Positions 28,331 through 39,154 are shown, counted from the stretch's first letter. The stretch: DNA of 64,000 nucleotides from an uncultured Flavobacteriales bacterium (GCA_905478765.1 CAJQJY010000004.1:123172-187171), one strand, 5' to 3'. A program made the numbers and translations. The notes: generated by a model from the sequence alone, not told the origin.

Positions 28331-29062
28331 TTATCTTTTCCAGTTTCTAAAAAAACTTTTGAGTTTCATTTGGATTACCCCAATTACAGCTTCCATAAAT
28401 ATACCTCCACTCATTTTTGATGTTCCTTCAGTTCTGTCAGTAAATATTACAGGAACTTCAACAACATTAAATCCATATTTCCAGGCTTTGAATTTCATCT
28501 CAATTTGAAAGGCGTAACCTACAAAAAGGATTTTGTCAAAATTGAAGGTTTCTAAAACTTTTCGTTTATAACATTTAAATCCTGCAGTTGAATCATGTAT
28601 TGGCATTCCTGTAACAAATTTCACATATTTTGACGCAAAAAATGACATGAGTAAACGAGTCATTGGCCAATTTACAATATTTACCCCTTTTACATATCGT
28701 GAGCCAATAGATAAATCTCCACCCTCATTTGCATTTGCATTGTATAGGCGAATTAAATCATCAGGATTGTGTGAAAAATCAGCATCCATCTCAAAAATAA
28801 ATTGGTAATCTTTTTGCAATGCCCATTTGAATCCATGAATATAAGCAGTTCCTAAACCAAGTTTCCCAGTCCTCTCTTTAATGTGTAATTTCTTAGAATA
28901 ATCCTTTTGTAAAATTTTAACAATATTTGCCGTTCCATCAGGAGAACCATCATCAACAATTAAAATATGGAAAGATTTCTCTAAAGAAAAAATCTTATGA
29001 ATTATCTTTTCTATATTCTCTTTTTCGTTATATGTTGGGATGATTATTAAACTATCGGACAT
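28331..29062 (-). CDS. polyprenol monophosphomannose synthase-like GT2
   Basis: IIPTYNEKENIEKII, VDDGSPDGTA, EMDADFSHNPDDL. Confidence 0.93.
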   Translation of the reverse strand: MSDSLIIIPTYNEKENIEKIIHKIFSLEKSFHILIVDDGSPDGTANIVKILQKDYSKKLHIKERTGKLGLGTAYIHGFKWALQKDYQFIFEMDADFSHNPDDLIRLYNANANEGGDLSIGSRYVKGVNIVNWPMTRLLMSFFASKYVKFVTGMPIHDSTAGFKCYKRKVLETFNFDKILFVGYAFQIEMKFKAWKYGFNVVEVPVIFTDRTEGTSKMSGGIFMEAVIGVIQMKLKSFFRNWKR

Positions 29063-29097
29063 AGGTGCAAAAATAAGTAAACTGATTTATAAAATAG

Positions 29098-30993
29098 TTA
29101 TTGTACTGAATTTTTGATTTTATCTACAACTAATGGATCTAATAGCGTGCTTGTATCTCCCAAATTTTGAGTGTCTCCTTCAGCAATTTTTCTTAAAATT
29201 CTTCTCATAATTTTTCCTGATCGAGTTTTTGGCAATCCACTTACAAACTGAATTTTATCTGCTTTAGCAATAGGCCCTACATTTTTAGTTACCAAATCAT
29301 TTATTTCTTTTTTAATATCATCTTCATTTTGCAGTTTATTATGGCAAATCACATAGGCATAAACGCCATTTCCTTTAATAGGATGAGGGAAGCCAACAAC
29401 AGCTGTTTCACAAACATTGTCGTGTTCATTCATTGCACTTTCAATTTCTGCAGTTCCTAAATTATGCCCTGAAACAATTATTACATCATCTACTCTTCCC
29501 GTAATCCGATACATTCCATTTTCATCCCTTAACGCTCCATCTCCAGTAAAATATTTTTTAGGAAAAGTGGAAAAATAAGTTTCTTTAAATCTTTTATGAT
29601 CACCATAAATTGTCCGAGCTATTGAAGGCCAAGGAAATTTTATACATAATTTACCTTCATCAGAATTCCTTTCAATTTCTTCCCCTTTTTCATCTAATAA
29701 ACAAGGTTGAATTCCAGGAAGTGGAAGTGTAGCAAAAGTAGGTTTGGCTGAAGTAACTCCTGCTAAATTTGAAATCATAATTCCTCCTGTTTCTGTTTGC
29801 CACCAAGTATCTACAACAGGAGCGTTCCCTTTTCCAATTTCTTTGTCATACCAATGCCAGGCATCTTCATTTATAGGCTCTCCAACTGTACCTAGAACTT
29901 TTAATGATGACAAATCATAAGGCTTTACAAAATCCAATCCTTTCGCTTCCAAAGCTCGAATAGCAGTAGGTGCAGTATAAAAAATATTGACTTTGTTTTC
30001 CTCAATAATTTGCCAAAATCTTCCTGCATCAGGGTAAGAAGGGACTCCTTCAAACATCATTGTTGTTGCACCTGCTAAAAGCGGACCGTAGACTATATAT
30101 GAGTGCCCAGTAATCCAACCAATATCGGCAGTACACCAGTAAATATCACCTTCATTGTATTGAAAAACATTTCTAAAACTGTATTCAGTATAAATCATAT
30201 ATCCCGCCGTTGAATGCTGAATCCCTTTAGGTTTGCCTGTTGAGCCAGAAGTATATAAAATAAAGAGTGGGGATTCTGCATCCATTATTTCAATTGGACA
30301 GTTAGAAGTAACTTTTTTCATTTCATCATGCCACCAAACATCTCTACCATTTTTTATAGAAACTGTATTTTTTGTACGTTCTAAAACTATGCATTTTTTT
30401 ATTGAAGGTGTGGTTTGCATTGCCTCATCTGAAATATCTTTTAAAGGAGTGATTTTTGCACCTCTAAATCCGCCATCTGCAGTAATCAGGATATTGCAAT
30501 CTGCATCATTAATTCTGTCGGATAATGATTTTGAAGAAAATCCAGCAAATACTACTGAATGAATAGCTCCAATTCTTGCACAAGCCAAAACGGCTATTGC
30601 TAATTCAGGAACCATTGGCATATATAGGCAGATTCTATCTCCTTTTTTTCCGCCATTATTTTTTAAAACATTAGCGAATTTGCACACTTCAGCATGCAAC
30701 TCTTTGTATGAAATATTTTTATTTGCTTCTTTTGGGTTGTTTGCAACCCATTTAATTGCAGTTTGATTGCCTCTTTTTTCTAAGTGCCTATCCAGACAAT
30801 TTTCAGTAATATTTAATTTCCCTTCTAAAAACCATTTTATTTCTGGTGTTGTAAAATCCCATTGTAAGACAGTATCCCATTTTTTTTGCCATGTAAAGTT
30901 GTTTGCTTTTTCCTCCCAAAATGCCTCTGGTTTATTAATACTTTTTGCATATTCGATTTTATAATGTTCTAAAGAAGTTATTTTTTTATTCAT
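29098..30993 (-). CDS. acs: acetate-CoA ligase
   Basis: LYTSGSTGKPKGIQHSTAGY, DTWWQTETGG, GRVDDVIIVSGHNLGTAEIE, KTRSGKIMRR. Confidence 0.96.
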   Translation of the reverse strand: MNKKITSLEHYKIEYAKSINKPEAFWEEKANNFTWQKKWDTVLQWDFTTPEIKWFLEGKLNITENCLDRHLEKRGNQTAIKWVANNPKEANKNISYKELHAEVCKFANVLKNNGGKKGDRICLYMPMVPELAIAVLACARIGAIHSVVFAGFSSKSLSDRINDADCNILITADGGFRGAKITPLKDISDEAMQTTPSIKKCIVLERTKNTVSIKNGRDVWWHDEMKKVTSNCPIEIMDAESPLFILYTSGSTGKPKGIQHSTAGYMIYTEYSFRNVFQYNEGDIYWCTADIGWITGHSYIVYGPLLAGATTMMFEGVPSYPDAGRFWQIIEENKVNIFYTAPTAIRALEAKGLDFVKPYDLSSLKVLGTVGEPINEDAWHWYDKEIGKGNAPVVDTWWQTETGGIMISNLAGVTSAKPTFATLPLPGIQPCLLDEKGEEIERNSDEGKLCIKFPWPSIARTIYGDHKRFKETYFSTFPKKYFTGDGALRDENGMYRITGRVDDVIIVSGHNLGTAEIESAMNEHDNVCETAVVGFPHPIKGNGVYAYVICHNKLQNEDDIKKEINDLVTKNVGPIAKADKIQFVSGLPKTRSGKIMRRILRKIAEGDTQNLGDTSTLLDPLVVDKIKNSVQ

Positions 30994-31012
30994 GATAGGT
31001 TTTTTAATTTAC

Positions 31013-31020
31013 CAAAGATA
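31013..31020 (-). promoter_or_regulatory. -7 box TATCTTTG for acs
   Basis: Reverse TAnnTTTG 19 nt upstream of acs ATG. Confidence 0.5.
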
Positions 31021-31094
31021 GCAAAACAAATTACTTTTAAAAATCAATTTTTTAAATTGAATGTGTAAATTAGCACCCTAATAAAACCAAAAAT

Positions 31095-32003
31095 ATGAAA
31101 AAAATATTACTACCAATTGCTGTCATAATATCAGCAACATTAAACGCTCAAGTATGTTCAGATTTATTTATATCTGAATATGTTGAAGGTCCAGCTCAAA
31201 ATAACGGAATTGAGGTATACAATCCCACAAATGCAACAATTGATTTAGCTGGATATAGTATTAATAGGTATTCAAATGGAAACAGCTCTGGGCCTGAAGT
31301 TTGGTCTTTGACTGGCTCAATTGCAGCTGGAGATGTAATTGTAGTTGGAAATGGGCAACTTGATTCTATCGACTTAGGAACATACTGGTCTGTTCCTGTA
31401 GATCCCAATTTTTATACAATGTTAGATGCTCATTGTTCTGGTAATTATGATGATAATAATACATTTTATTTTAATGGAGATGACGCAATGACATTAGAGT
31501 ATCAAGGAAATACAGTTGATGTTTTTGGTAAAGTTGGTGAAGATCCTGGCGGCGCATGGACTGATGATGTAACTGCTGGTTACACAGATGCAAATGGAGG
31601 AACATGGTGGACTAAAAGACAAACATTAATAAGAAAACCTACTGTAAAGCAGGGAGTAACACAAAACCCTATTCTTTTCAATCCAACTCTTGAGTATGAT
31701 TCTCTTCCTGATGCAACTTATTCTAATTTAGGATCGCATGTTTGTGATTGCTCGGTAGCCACTTCAATGAATGATATAAATGATGTGTCATATGTTATGT
31801 ATCCCAATCCTACTTTAAAAGGAAATTCTGTAGCAATTAACTCAAAGAATCCGGTTAAATTAATAAAAGTTACTAATATGTTAGGCGAAACTGTGGTTTT
31901 TGACAGATTAATAAATACAACTAATTTATCCAAGGGAACTTATATAGTTAATATAAGTTTTGATAATGGCATTTTAAAAGAAAATAAATTAATAATAAAT
32001 TAA
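31095..32003 (+). CDS. lamin-tail-domain-like secreted protein with T9SS tail
   Basis: DLFISEYVEGPAQNNGIEVYNPTNATIDLAGYSINRYSNG; C-term MYPNPTLKG...LSKGTYIVNISFDNG. Confidence 0.88.
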   Translation: MKKILLPIAVIISATLNAQVCSDLFISEYVEGPAQNNGIEVYNPTNATIDLAGYSINRYSNGNSSGPEVWSLTGSIAAGDVIVVGNGQLDSIDLGTYWSVPVDPNFYTMLDAHCSGNYDDNNTFYFNGDDAMTLEYQGNTVDVFGKVGEDPGGAWTDDVTAGYTDANGGTWWTKRQTLIRKPTVKQGVTQNPILFNPTLEYDSLPDATYSNLGSHVCDCSVATSMNDINDVSYVMYPNPTLKGNSVAINSKNPVKLIKVTNMLGETVVFDRLINTTNLSKGTYIVNISFDNGILKENKLIIN

Positions 32004-32021
32004 TAATTTTAACATTAAATT

Positions 32022-32053
32022 AAAAATGCTGATGGAAACATCAGCATTTTTTT
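32022..32053 (+). terminator. intrinsic terminator hairpin with GAAA tetraloop
   Basis: Perfect 13-bp stem AAAAATGCTGATG/CATCAGCATTTTT, loop GAAA, seven-T run. Confidence 0.88.
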
Positions 32054-32063
32054 ACTCGTTAAT

Positions 32064-34880
32064 ATGAAAAAGATATATTTATTAAGTGTTTTAATAAGTC
32101 TTACTTTTAGTGTTATAGCACAAACCAACATAAGTGGAAAAGTTATTGATGCAAACACAGGGGAGGCGCTAATTGGCGCAACTATCATGTTCGGCAAGGG
32201 GCAAGGAACAGCAACAGATTTTGATGGAAACTATAGCTTCTCAATACCTACTGGAGAAAGAAGTATTAAGGTATCATATGTCGGTTATAAAGAGATTAAT
32301 AAAATTGTTACAGTTGGTATTAAATCGCCGATATCACAGACTCTAAATTTCAAGCTTAAAACTGTATTATTAAATGAAGTTCAAGTTGTTGCCGACGTTG
32401 CTAGAGATCGAGAGACACCTGTAGCGTTTTCTACTATACCAATGAAGCAGATTAATGAGGAATTAGCTTCACAAGACATCCCAATGGTACTAAATTCAAC
32501 TCCTGGCGTATATGCAACACAAAGCGGAGGAGGGGATGGAGATGCAAGAATAACTATTCGTGGTTTTAACCAGAGAAATGTGGCAGTAATGATTGATGGA
32601 GTTCCTGTAAATGATATGGAAAATGGTTGGGTGTATTGGTCTAATTGGTTTGGTTTAGATGCTGTAACATCAAATATACAGATTCAAAGAGGTTTAGGCG
32701 CTTCTAAAATTGCAATACCATCTGTCGGAGGAACAATGAATATTCTTACAAAAGGTACTGGTAATAAAGCTGGGGGCGTTGTTAAACAGTCTATCGGTAG
32801 TTTTGGAAAACTTAGAACATCAGTGGGTTATAACTCAGGTAGAATGGAAAATGGCTGGGGATTTACCTTAGCAGGTTCATATAAAACAGGAAATGGTTTT
32901 GTTGATGAGACTTGGAGTGAAGGATTTTTCTATTATGCGAAAGTTCAGAAAGAAATAGGAAATCATATAATTAGTTTTTCTGCAATGGGAGCTCCACAGA
33001 AACATGGCCAGAGATCATATAAAAGCGATATAGCCACTTATGATACTACATTTGCACGTTCACTTGGAGACACTTCTGATTTCACTGGACGTATAGTAAA
33101 TAAAGGTATTAATTACAATAAACATTGGGGATTTTTAGACAGATGGACAATTAATTCAAATGGCGATACTTTGCATAATAGAGAGACATTAAATACTAAA
33201 CAGAATTATTATCATAAGCCACAATTTTCGTTAAGAGATTTTTGGACTGTTAATGATAAATTTTATATATCAAATATATTATATGCTTCTATTGGTAATG
33301 GTGGAGGTACAGGATTAAGTGGAAATACAAATAATTACGATGCAATTGGACAATATAATCTTCAAGAAGCATACAACTCTAATTTAAATAGTATTGATGC
33401 CTTGTATTCTGCTTCAGAAAATAAAGCAGGAACTTATTTAAGAAGTTCAATTAATAACCATTATTGGTATGGAGGACTTTCTAAGTTAAATTATCAACTT
33501 ACGGACAAGACATCTTTATCTTCTGGATTAGATATGCGATATTATAAAGGGGAACACTATAGAGAGGTGTATGATTTGCTAGGGGCAGATTATGCTATCG
33601 ACGCTTCAAATAAGTTACAAAGTTCTGAGTTAAAAAGAGTTGGAGATAAGGTAGGATATAACAATGATGGAATTGTTAAGTGGAGCGGTGTTTTCTCACA
33701 GATGGAATATAGTAACGGAATGCTAAGTGCTTTTTTTAATATATCTGCCTCAAATTCAGCTTATAAAAGAATTGATTATTTTCGCAAAAAGGATTTAGTT
33801 TTAGCTGATACTACTTATTTTGAGGCATTAGGAACATCAGTTGCTACTGAGTTAGAATTAGATGAAAATGGCAACTTAATTGGAGCAAATAAAACTATGG
33901 TACTTGATACTGTTTATTATAATGGAGTGGCATATACAATGAATTCTCCAGAAGCTAAATTCGCAGAGACTAATTGGAAATGGATAAGAGGATACACTAT
34001 AAAATCTGGGGCAAATTTTAATTTAGATGAATATAATAATGTCTTTATTAACTTAGGTTATATCTCAAAAGCTCCACGATTTAATAATGTTTATTATTAT
34101 GACAATAGCTTATTTAGAGATATTAAAAATGAGATTGTTCAAGCTTTAGAAGGGGGCTACTCATATAGATCGACTAAATTTTCAGCTAACTTAAATGGAT
34201 ATTTTACATTATGGCAAAATAAACCCTCAAATGGCGGAGTTACAGTTTTAGTAGATGATGTATCATACAGAGCAAATATAAATGGAATGGATGCTTTGCA
34301 CAAGGGAATCGAGATGGATTTTTCATATAAGATTTTATCTAATCTGGGATTTGAAGGACTTGTTTCACTAGGAGATTGGAAGTGGATGTCATCTGATACA
34401 GTACGATTTTTAGATGATAATAATAACCCAATTACTGATGATTTTGGTAAAGAAATCATTGCAAGTTTTGATGCTGAAGGTGTCCACGTTGGTGATGCTG
34501 CTCAAACACAGTTTGGTTTTAGTTTTAGATACGAACCCTCATATAATTCGTATATAAAATTTAGATCAACTTATTTTGATAATTATTATGCAGACTTTGA
34601 TCCTTTATCATTAAATGGTGAAAATGCAGCAAGAGAAAGTTGGAAAATCCCATCATATAATTTAATTGATTTACATGCCGGATACAAATTCAAGATTTCA
34701 GAAAAAACTAAAATGGATATTAAATTAAGTATTTTAAATCTGTTTGATGAGATTTATATATCAGATGCACAAAATAATGACCCATATAATGCCAGCTATC
34801 AAGATTTTGATGCCAAATCGGCCGGAGTTTTTTTTGGCTTAGGCAGAAGGTTTAGTTTATCCGCAAGATTCAATTTTTAA
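32064..34880 (+). CDS. TonB-dependent receptor with carboxypeptidase-regulatory-like N-terminal domain
   Basis: NISGKVIDANTGEALIGATI, plug IRGFNQRNVAVMIDGVPVND, C-terminal aromatic FNF. Confidence 0.96.
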   Translation: MKKIYLLSVLISLTFSVIAQTNISGKVIDANTGEALIGATIMFGKGQGTATDFDGNYSFSIPTGERSIKVSYVGYKEINKIVTVGIKSPISQTLNFKLKTVLLNEVQVVADVARDRETPVAFSTIPMKQINEELASQDIPMVLNSTPGVYATQSGGGDGDARITIRGFNQRNVAVMIDGVPVNDMENGWVYWSNWFGLDAVTSNIQIQRGLGASKIAIPSVGGTMNILTKGTGNKAGGVVKQSIGSFGKLRTSVGYNSGRMENGWGFTLAGSYKTGNGFVDETWSEGFFYYAKVQKEIGNHIISFSAMGAPQKHGQRSYKSDIATYDTTFARSLGDTSDFTGRIVNKGINYNKHWGFLDRWTINSNGDTLHNRETLNTKQNYYHKPQFSLRDFWTVNDKFYISNILYASIGNGGGTGLSGNTNNYDAIGQYNLQEAYNSNLNSIDALYSASENKAGTYLRSSINNHYWYGGLSKLNYQLTDKTSLSSGLDMRYYKGEHYREVYDLLGADYAIDASNKLQSSELKRVGDKVGYNNDGIVKWSGVFSQMEYSNGMLSAFFNISASNSAYKRIDYFRKKDLVLADTTYFEALGTSVATELELDENGNLIGANKTMVLDTVYYNGVAYTMNSPEAKFAETNWKWIRGYTIKSGANFNLDEYNNVFINLGYISKAPRFNNVYYYDNSLFRDIKNEIVQALEGGYSYRSTKFSANLNGYFTLWQNKPSNGGVTVLVDDVSYRANINGMDALHKGIEMDFSYKILSNLGFEGLVSLGDWKWMSSDTVRFLDDNNNPITDDFGKEIIASFDAEGVHVGDAAQTQFGFSFRYEPSYNSYIKFRSTYFDNYYADFDPLSLNGENAARESWKIPSYNLIDLHAGYKFKISEKTKMDIKLSILNLFDEIYISDAQNNDPYNASYQDFDAKSAGVFFGLGRRFSLSARFNF

Positions 34881-34900
34881 CTAATTAAAATATCAATAAA

Positions 34901-37024
34901 ATGAAAAAGACAACAACATTTATTTTTGCATCTTTACTAAGTATAATAGGATTTGCACAAGATATTGCGACTGCAAGAGCTCAAGGTGTTGGTGCAACTG
35001 TAACTATTACAGGAACAGCAACTAATGGAGATGAACTAGGCCCAATTAGATATATTGAAGATGCTACTGCTGGTATGGCAATTTATGATCCTGGAGTAAT
35101 GGGAGCTGTTTTAAGAGGCGATGAGGTCACTGTAACTGGTGTTTTAGTTGATTATAATGGTTTGATGGAAATGCAGCCTGTTAATTCAAATTCAGTTAAT
35201 TCATCATCAAACTCTGTTTTACCTCAATTGATAACACCTTTGCAAATAGGAGAAGATACAGAGTCAGAATTAATACAGATAGATAATGTTATTTTTAATA
35301 GTGGAGGATCTTTATTTATTGTTGGAACTCATGATTTTGAATCAAATGGAGAAACAGGTAAAATTTACATTAAAGCTGGTAGTCCATTGGAGAATTCAAT
35401 GATTCCTATGGGAGCAGTTACGCTGATTGGCATATGTTCACAATATACATTTATGGTACCGGCAAATGATGGGTATCAGATTTTACCAAGAGACAGTGCC
35501 GATATTATTCCAACAGGAGCATTATTATTTACTTCTGCTGTTACTCAATCAAATATTACTACTACAAGCTTTGATTTAAATTGGACAGTTTCTGATTCTG
35601 CTTCAACAAATTGTAATTTTGGGATAACTCCAGCTTTTACAAACGTTATTAACGGCAGTGGCAATACAACTACACATACTATTACTATTACAGGACTCAC
35701 TCCTGCAACTTTTTATTATGTTGAGTGCTATTCGGTAAGTGGTAGTGATACAGCCTTTTCAACAGTTGGCTTATATTCAACCGCTTCTAATTCTAGTGGA
35801 ATTATACGGCCTTATTTTAATCATTCAGTTGATAATTCTTTTTCAAATGGAGTTGATGCGCAAAATATTATGACTTCTTTTAATGACACGATTAAAGCAT
35901 ATATGGATCTTGCACAGAGTACTTTAGATATTTGCGTTTATAATGCCTCTGATGCGACTATTGCTACTGCTATAAATGATGCGTACAATAGAGGTGTTTC
36001 TGTCAGATATATAGCTGATGATGATGTAGTGAACTCAATGCTTTCTTCATTAGATCCTAATATCCCTATTCTATATCGAGACCCTAGTCCTGCAGGTATT
36101 ATGCATAATAAGTTTATTATTATTGATGCAAATACAACTAATAATTCCTGGATTATGGGGGGGTCTACAAACTGGACAAATCCTTCTAATTTATTTAATG
36201 ATTATAATAATTTGATCTTTGTACAGGATGAGGCTGTAGCAAAAGCATATACTTTAGAATTTGAAGAGATGTGGGGAGGTGTTTTCGGACATAATAAGTC
36301 TGATAATACGCCACATAATTTTATTGTCGGAGGATCTGAAGTAGAGGTATATTTTTCACCTTCAGATCAAACAACCACTCAAATAAATAATTTAATTGAG
36401 AATGTTGATTATTCTTTAGAATTTGGACTGCTAAGTTTTACTCGAGATGATTTAGCCCAAACAATAATTGAGAAAAATGCAGAATTTGGTGTTACTGCTA
36501 GAGGGATTATTGAAGATCAAAACTCTACAGGAGGGGAATTTGCGAACCTCCAGTCTAATGGAGTTAATATGCGATCACATATGGGAATTTCTCATTCATT
36601 TCATCATAAGTATGCAATTGCTGATGCTGATATTTTGGGATCAGACCCTACAGTTCTTACTGGATCTCATAATTGGAGCAGTAATGCTGAAAATAATTCT
36701 GATGAAAATACATTGATAATTCATGATGCAACAATTGCAAATATCTATTTGCAGGAATTTGAAAAAAGATGGGGTGAATTAGGAACTCCAACTGCTATTG
36801 ATGAGTTGATAGATATTGAACTTTCAGTTTTTCCTAATCCAACTGCAGGTAAAGTCACTGTTAAAAGTGATTTAGAGATTTCTCAAATTTACTTATATGC
36901 TATTGACGGGAAATTAATCTCTGTAAATAAAAAATCAGAAATTGAAATATATACAAAAGGAACTTACTTTTTAAAGATTTTCACAGTAAAAGGTAGTACT
37001 GTAAGAAAGATAGTTGTAGAGTAA
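34901..37024 (+). CDS. secreted protein: OB-fold-like domain, FN3-like domain, two PLD/HKD motifs, T9SS tail
   Basis: HNKFIIIDANTTNNSWIMGGSTNWT and HHKYAIADADILGSDPTVLTGSHNWSSNA; FPNPTAGKV...KIVVE tail. Confidence 0.9.
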   Translation: MKKTTTFIFASLLSIIGFAQDIATARAQGVGATVTITGTATNGDELGPIRYIEDATAGMAIYDPGVMGAVLRGDEVTVTGVLVDYNGLMEMQPVNSNSVNSSSNSVLPQLITPLQIGEDTESELIQIDNVIFNSGGSLFIVGTHDFESNGETGKIYIKAGSPLENSMIPMGAVTLIGICSQYTFMVPANDGYQILPRDSADIIPTGALLFTSAVTQSNITTTSFDLNWTVSDSASTNCNFGITPAFTNVINGSGNTTTHTITITGLTPATFYYVECYSVSGSDTAFSTVGLYSTASNSSGIIRPYFNHSVDNSFSNGVDAQNIMTSFNDTIKAYMDLAQSTLDICVYNASDATIATAINDAYNRGVSVRYIADDDVVNSMLSSLDPNIPILYRDPSPAGIMHNKFIIIDANTTNNSWIMGGSTNWTNPSNLFNDYNNLIFVQDEAVAKAYTLEFEEMWGGVFGHNKSDNTPHNFIVGGSEVEVYFSPSDQTTTQINNLIENVDYSLEFGLLSFTRDDLAQTIIEKNAEFGVTARGIIEDQNSTGGEFANLQSNGVNMRSHMGISHSFHHKYAIADADILGSDPTVLTGSHNWSSNAENNSDENTLIIHDATIANIYLQEFEKRWGELGTPTAIDELIDIELSVFPNPTAGKVTVKSDLEISQIYLYAIDGKLISVNKKSEIEIYTKGTYFLKIFTVKGSTVRKIVVE

Positions 37025-37029
37025 ATTAC

Positions 37030-37179
37030 TTAAAACCAAAAACCAGTTTTTTCTAATAATGTTGCAATATCTTATCTTGATGGACTCATCACACCAAACA
37101 ATAAATTAGTGCAGAGTTCAATTCTGGCTGCTCCACCTAATTCTTCTTGATTGTCGATTGAATGGAGTGTTAAAATATT
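37030..37179 (-). pseudogene. probable cutC relic
   Basis: Reverse frame ILTLHSIDNQEELGGAARIELCTNLLFGVMSPSR*DIATLLEKTGFWF*; GA-RIELC-NL--G--SPS resembles CutC N-terminus; no start codon, stops on both sides. Confidence 0.5.
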
Positions 37180-37226
37180 CTACTATATAATTATTAATTC
37201 GCTAAATGTGTGAAAATTAAAGTAAT

Positions 37227-37256
37227 AAAAAGCCCACTTAATTAAGTGGGCTTTTT
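37227..37256. terminator. bidirectional terminator palindrome
   Basis: AAAAAGCCCACTTAATTAAGTGGGCTTTTT perfect 30-nt palindrome. Confidence 0.88.
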
Positions 37257-37272
37257 ACATTATTGTTTAAGA

Positions 37273-38607
37273 TTACATTTTAAATGTTTCCATAAATTTT
37301 GTAGTATAATTTCCAGTAATAAAATCTTTATCTTTCATTAATTTTTGATGAAAAGGAATGGTAGTTTTAATTCCTTCAATAATGAATTCATCTAAAGCTC
37401 TAACCATTTTTGCAATTGCTTCTTCTCTTGTTTGTGCTACAGTTATTACCTTAGCTATCATAGAATCATAAAATGGTGGAATCATATAATTTGCATATAC
37501 ATGAGTATCAATTCTAATTCCATGTCCACCAGGAGCATGAAAATTAGTAATCATTCCGGGGCAAGGTCTGAAATCATTTTCAGGGTCTTCAGCATTTATC
37601 CTACACTCAATTGCATGCAATTGAGGGTCATAATTTTCTCCTGAAATTTTAATCCCAGCTGCTACTTTAATTTGCTCACGAATTAAATCATAATCAACAA
37701 CTTCTTCAGTAATCGGATGTTCTACTTGAATACGAGTATTCATTTCCATAAAGAAGAATTTTCTGTGTTTATCTACAAGAAATTCTACTGTTCCTACTCC
37801 CTCATATTTTACAGCTTCAGCAGCTTTAATAGCAGCAACACCCATTTCTTTTCTTAACTTATTAGTCATGAATGGAGAAGGTGTTTCTTCAGCTAATTTT
37901 TGATGTCTTCTTTGAATAGAACAATCTCTTTCTGATAAGTGAGCAGCTTTACCAGTGTGATCTCCAATAATTTGAATTTCAATATGCCTTGGGTCCTCAA
38001 TGAATTTTTCCATATACATGCCATCATTTCCAAATGCAGCTTTTGACTCTTGTCTTGCACTACTCCAAGCATCTTCCAAACTTTCTGCTTCCCAAACTAA
38101 TCTCATTCCTTTTCCACCACCACCAGCTGTTGCTTTTAGCATTACAGGGTATCCTACCTCAACAGCTAGTTTTTTACAAGCGTTAAAATCGGCAATAATA
38201 CCTACTGAACCAGGAATTGTAGGTACTCCTGCTTTTTTCATTGTTTCCTTTGCATTAGCTTTATCTCCCATTCCGTCAATCATGTCAGGCGAAGCGCCAA
38301 TAAACTTAATATCGTTTTCGTTACAGATTTTTGAGAAATTTGAGTTTTCAGCTAAAAACCCATAACCAGGATGGATAGCATCAGCATTTGTAATTTCAGC
38401 AGCAGCTATAATATTAGGAATCTTTAGGTAAGATTCTGAACTTGCAGCAGGACCAATACAAACAGCTTCATCAGCAAAACGAACATGTAAACTGTCTTTA
38501 TCAGCAGTTGAGTATACGGCAACTGTTTTTATCCCCATCTCTTTACAAGTACGGATAATTCTAAGTGCAATTTCACCTCTATTTGCTATTAGGATTTTCT
38601 TAAACAT
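37273..38607 (-). CDS. accC: acetyl-CoA carboxylase biotin carboxylase subunit
   Basis: [56 protein letters not shown]. Confidence 0.98.
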   Translation of the reverse strand: MFKKILIANRGEIALRIIRTCKEMGIKTVAVYSTADKDSLHVRFADEAVCIGPAASSESYLKIPNIIAAAEITNADAIHPGYGFLAENSNFSKICNENDIKFIGASPDMIDGMGDKANAKETMKKAGVPTIPGSVGIIADFNACKKLAVEVGYPVMLKATAGGGGKGMRLVWEAESLEDAWSSARQESKAAFGNDGMYMEKFIEDPRHIEIQIIGDHTGKAAHLSERDCSIQRRHQKLAEETPSPFMTNKLRKEMGVAAIKAAEAVKYEGVGTVEFLVDKHRKFFFMEMNTRIQVEHPITEEVVDYDLIREQIKVAAGIKISGENYDPQLHAIECRINAEDPENDFRPCPGMITNFHAPGGHGIRIDTHVYANYMIPPFYDSMIAKVITVAQTREEAIAKMVRALDEFIIEGIKTTIPFHQKLMKDKDFITGNYTTKFMETFKM

Positions 38608-38627
38608 AAAAAATTATTTTAAGGTAA

Positions 38628-39122
38628 TTATGAGGGGTCAACCAAGAATAATGGTTGATCAAATTCAATTGGAGTAGCATCATCAACTAATACTTTTACA
38701 ATAGAACCGGATACTTCAGATTCAATTTCATTGAAAAGTTTCATTGCTTCAATAATACAGATAGTATCTCCTTCTTTAATAGTGTCACCAACTCCTGCAA
38801 ATGGAGGATTCTCTGGTGAAGCTGAACGATAAAAAGTTCCAATCATAGAAGCTTTTACTGTAATGTAGTTGGACTCATCATCAGGTGATGGAGCTGCAGT
38901 TTTTGCAACTGAAGCTGCATCAGGTGAAGCGGCTACTAAAGGAGCTGCTACTACTTGTGCAGGTGCTTGTTGGATAATAGTAGTAATTTCATCAACTTCA
39001 CCTCTTTTCTTTTTTGGGGGTGATTTAATTAAAATTTTTATATTATCAATTTCTAAATCTACTTCAGTTGCTCCTGATTTCGCAACAAATTTTATTAATT
39101 CTTGAATGTCTTTTAAATCCAT
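38628..39122 (-). CDS. accB: acetyl-CoA carboxylase biotin carboxyl carrier protein
   Basis: EAMKLFNEIESE biotinylation motif. Confidence 0.97.
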   Translation of the reverse strand: MDLKDIQELIKFVAKSGATEVDLEIDNIKILIKSPPKKKRGEVDEITTIIQQAPAQVVAAPLVAASPDAASVAKTAAPSPDDESNYITVKASMIGTFYRSASPENPPFAGVGDTIKEGDTICIIEAMKLFNEIESEVSGSIVKVLVDDATPIEFDQPLFLVDPS

Positions 39123-39145
39123 TTTTTTTAATTTTATTTATAGTA

Positions 39146-39153
39146 CAAAAGTA
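39146..39153 (-). promoter_or_regulatory. -7 box TACTTTTG upstream of accB
   Basis: Reverse TAnnTTTG 23 nt upstream of ATG. Confidence 0.4.
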
Positions 39154-39154
39154 A

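Noticed and set aside
37113-37140. tRNA-like T-arm/acceptor (GCAGAGTTCAATTCTGGCTGCTCCACC), possible att site
   Set aside because: Stem does not pair in the correct register and no 5' half exists; reverse strand explains it better as a cutC-like coding relic
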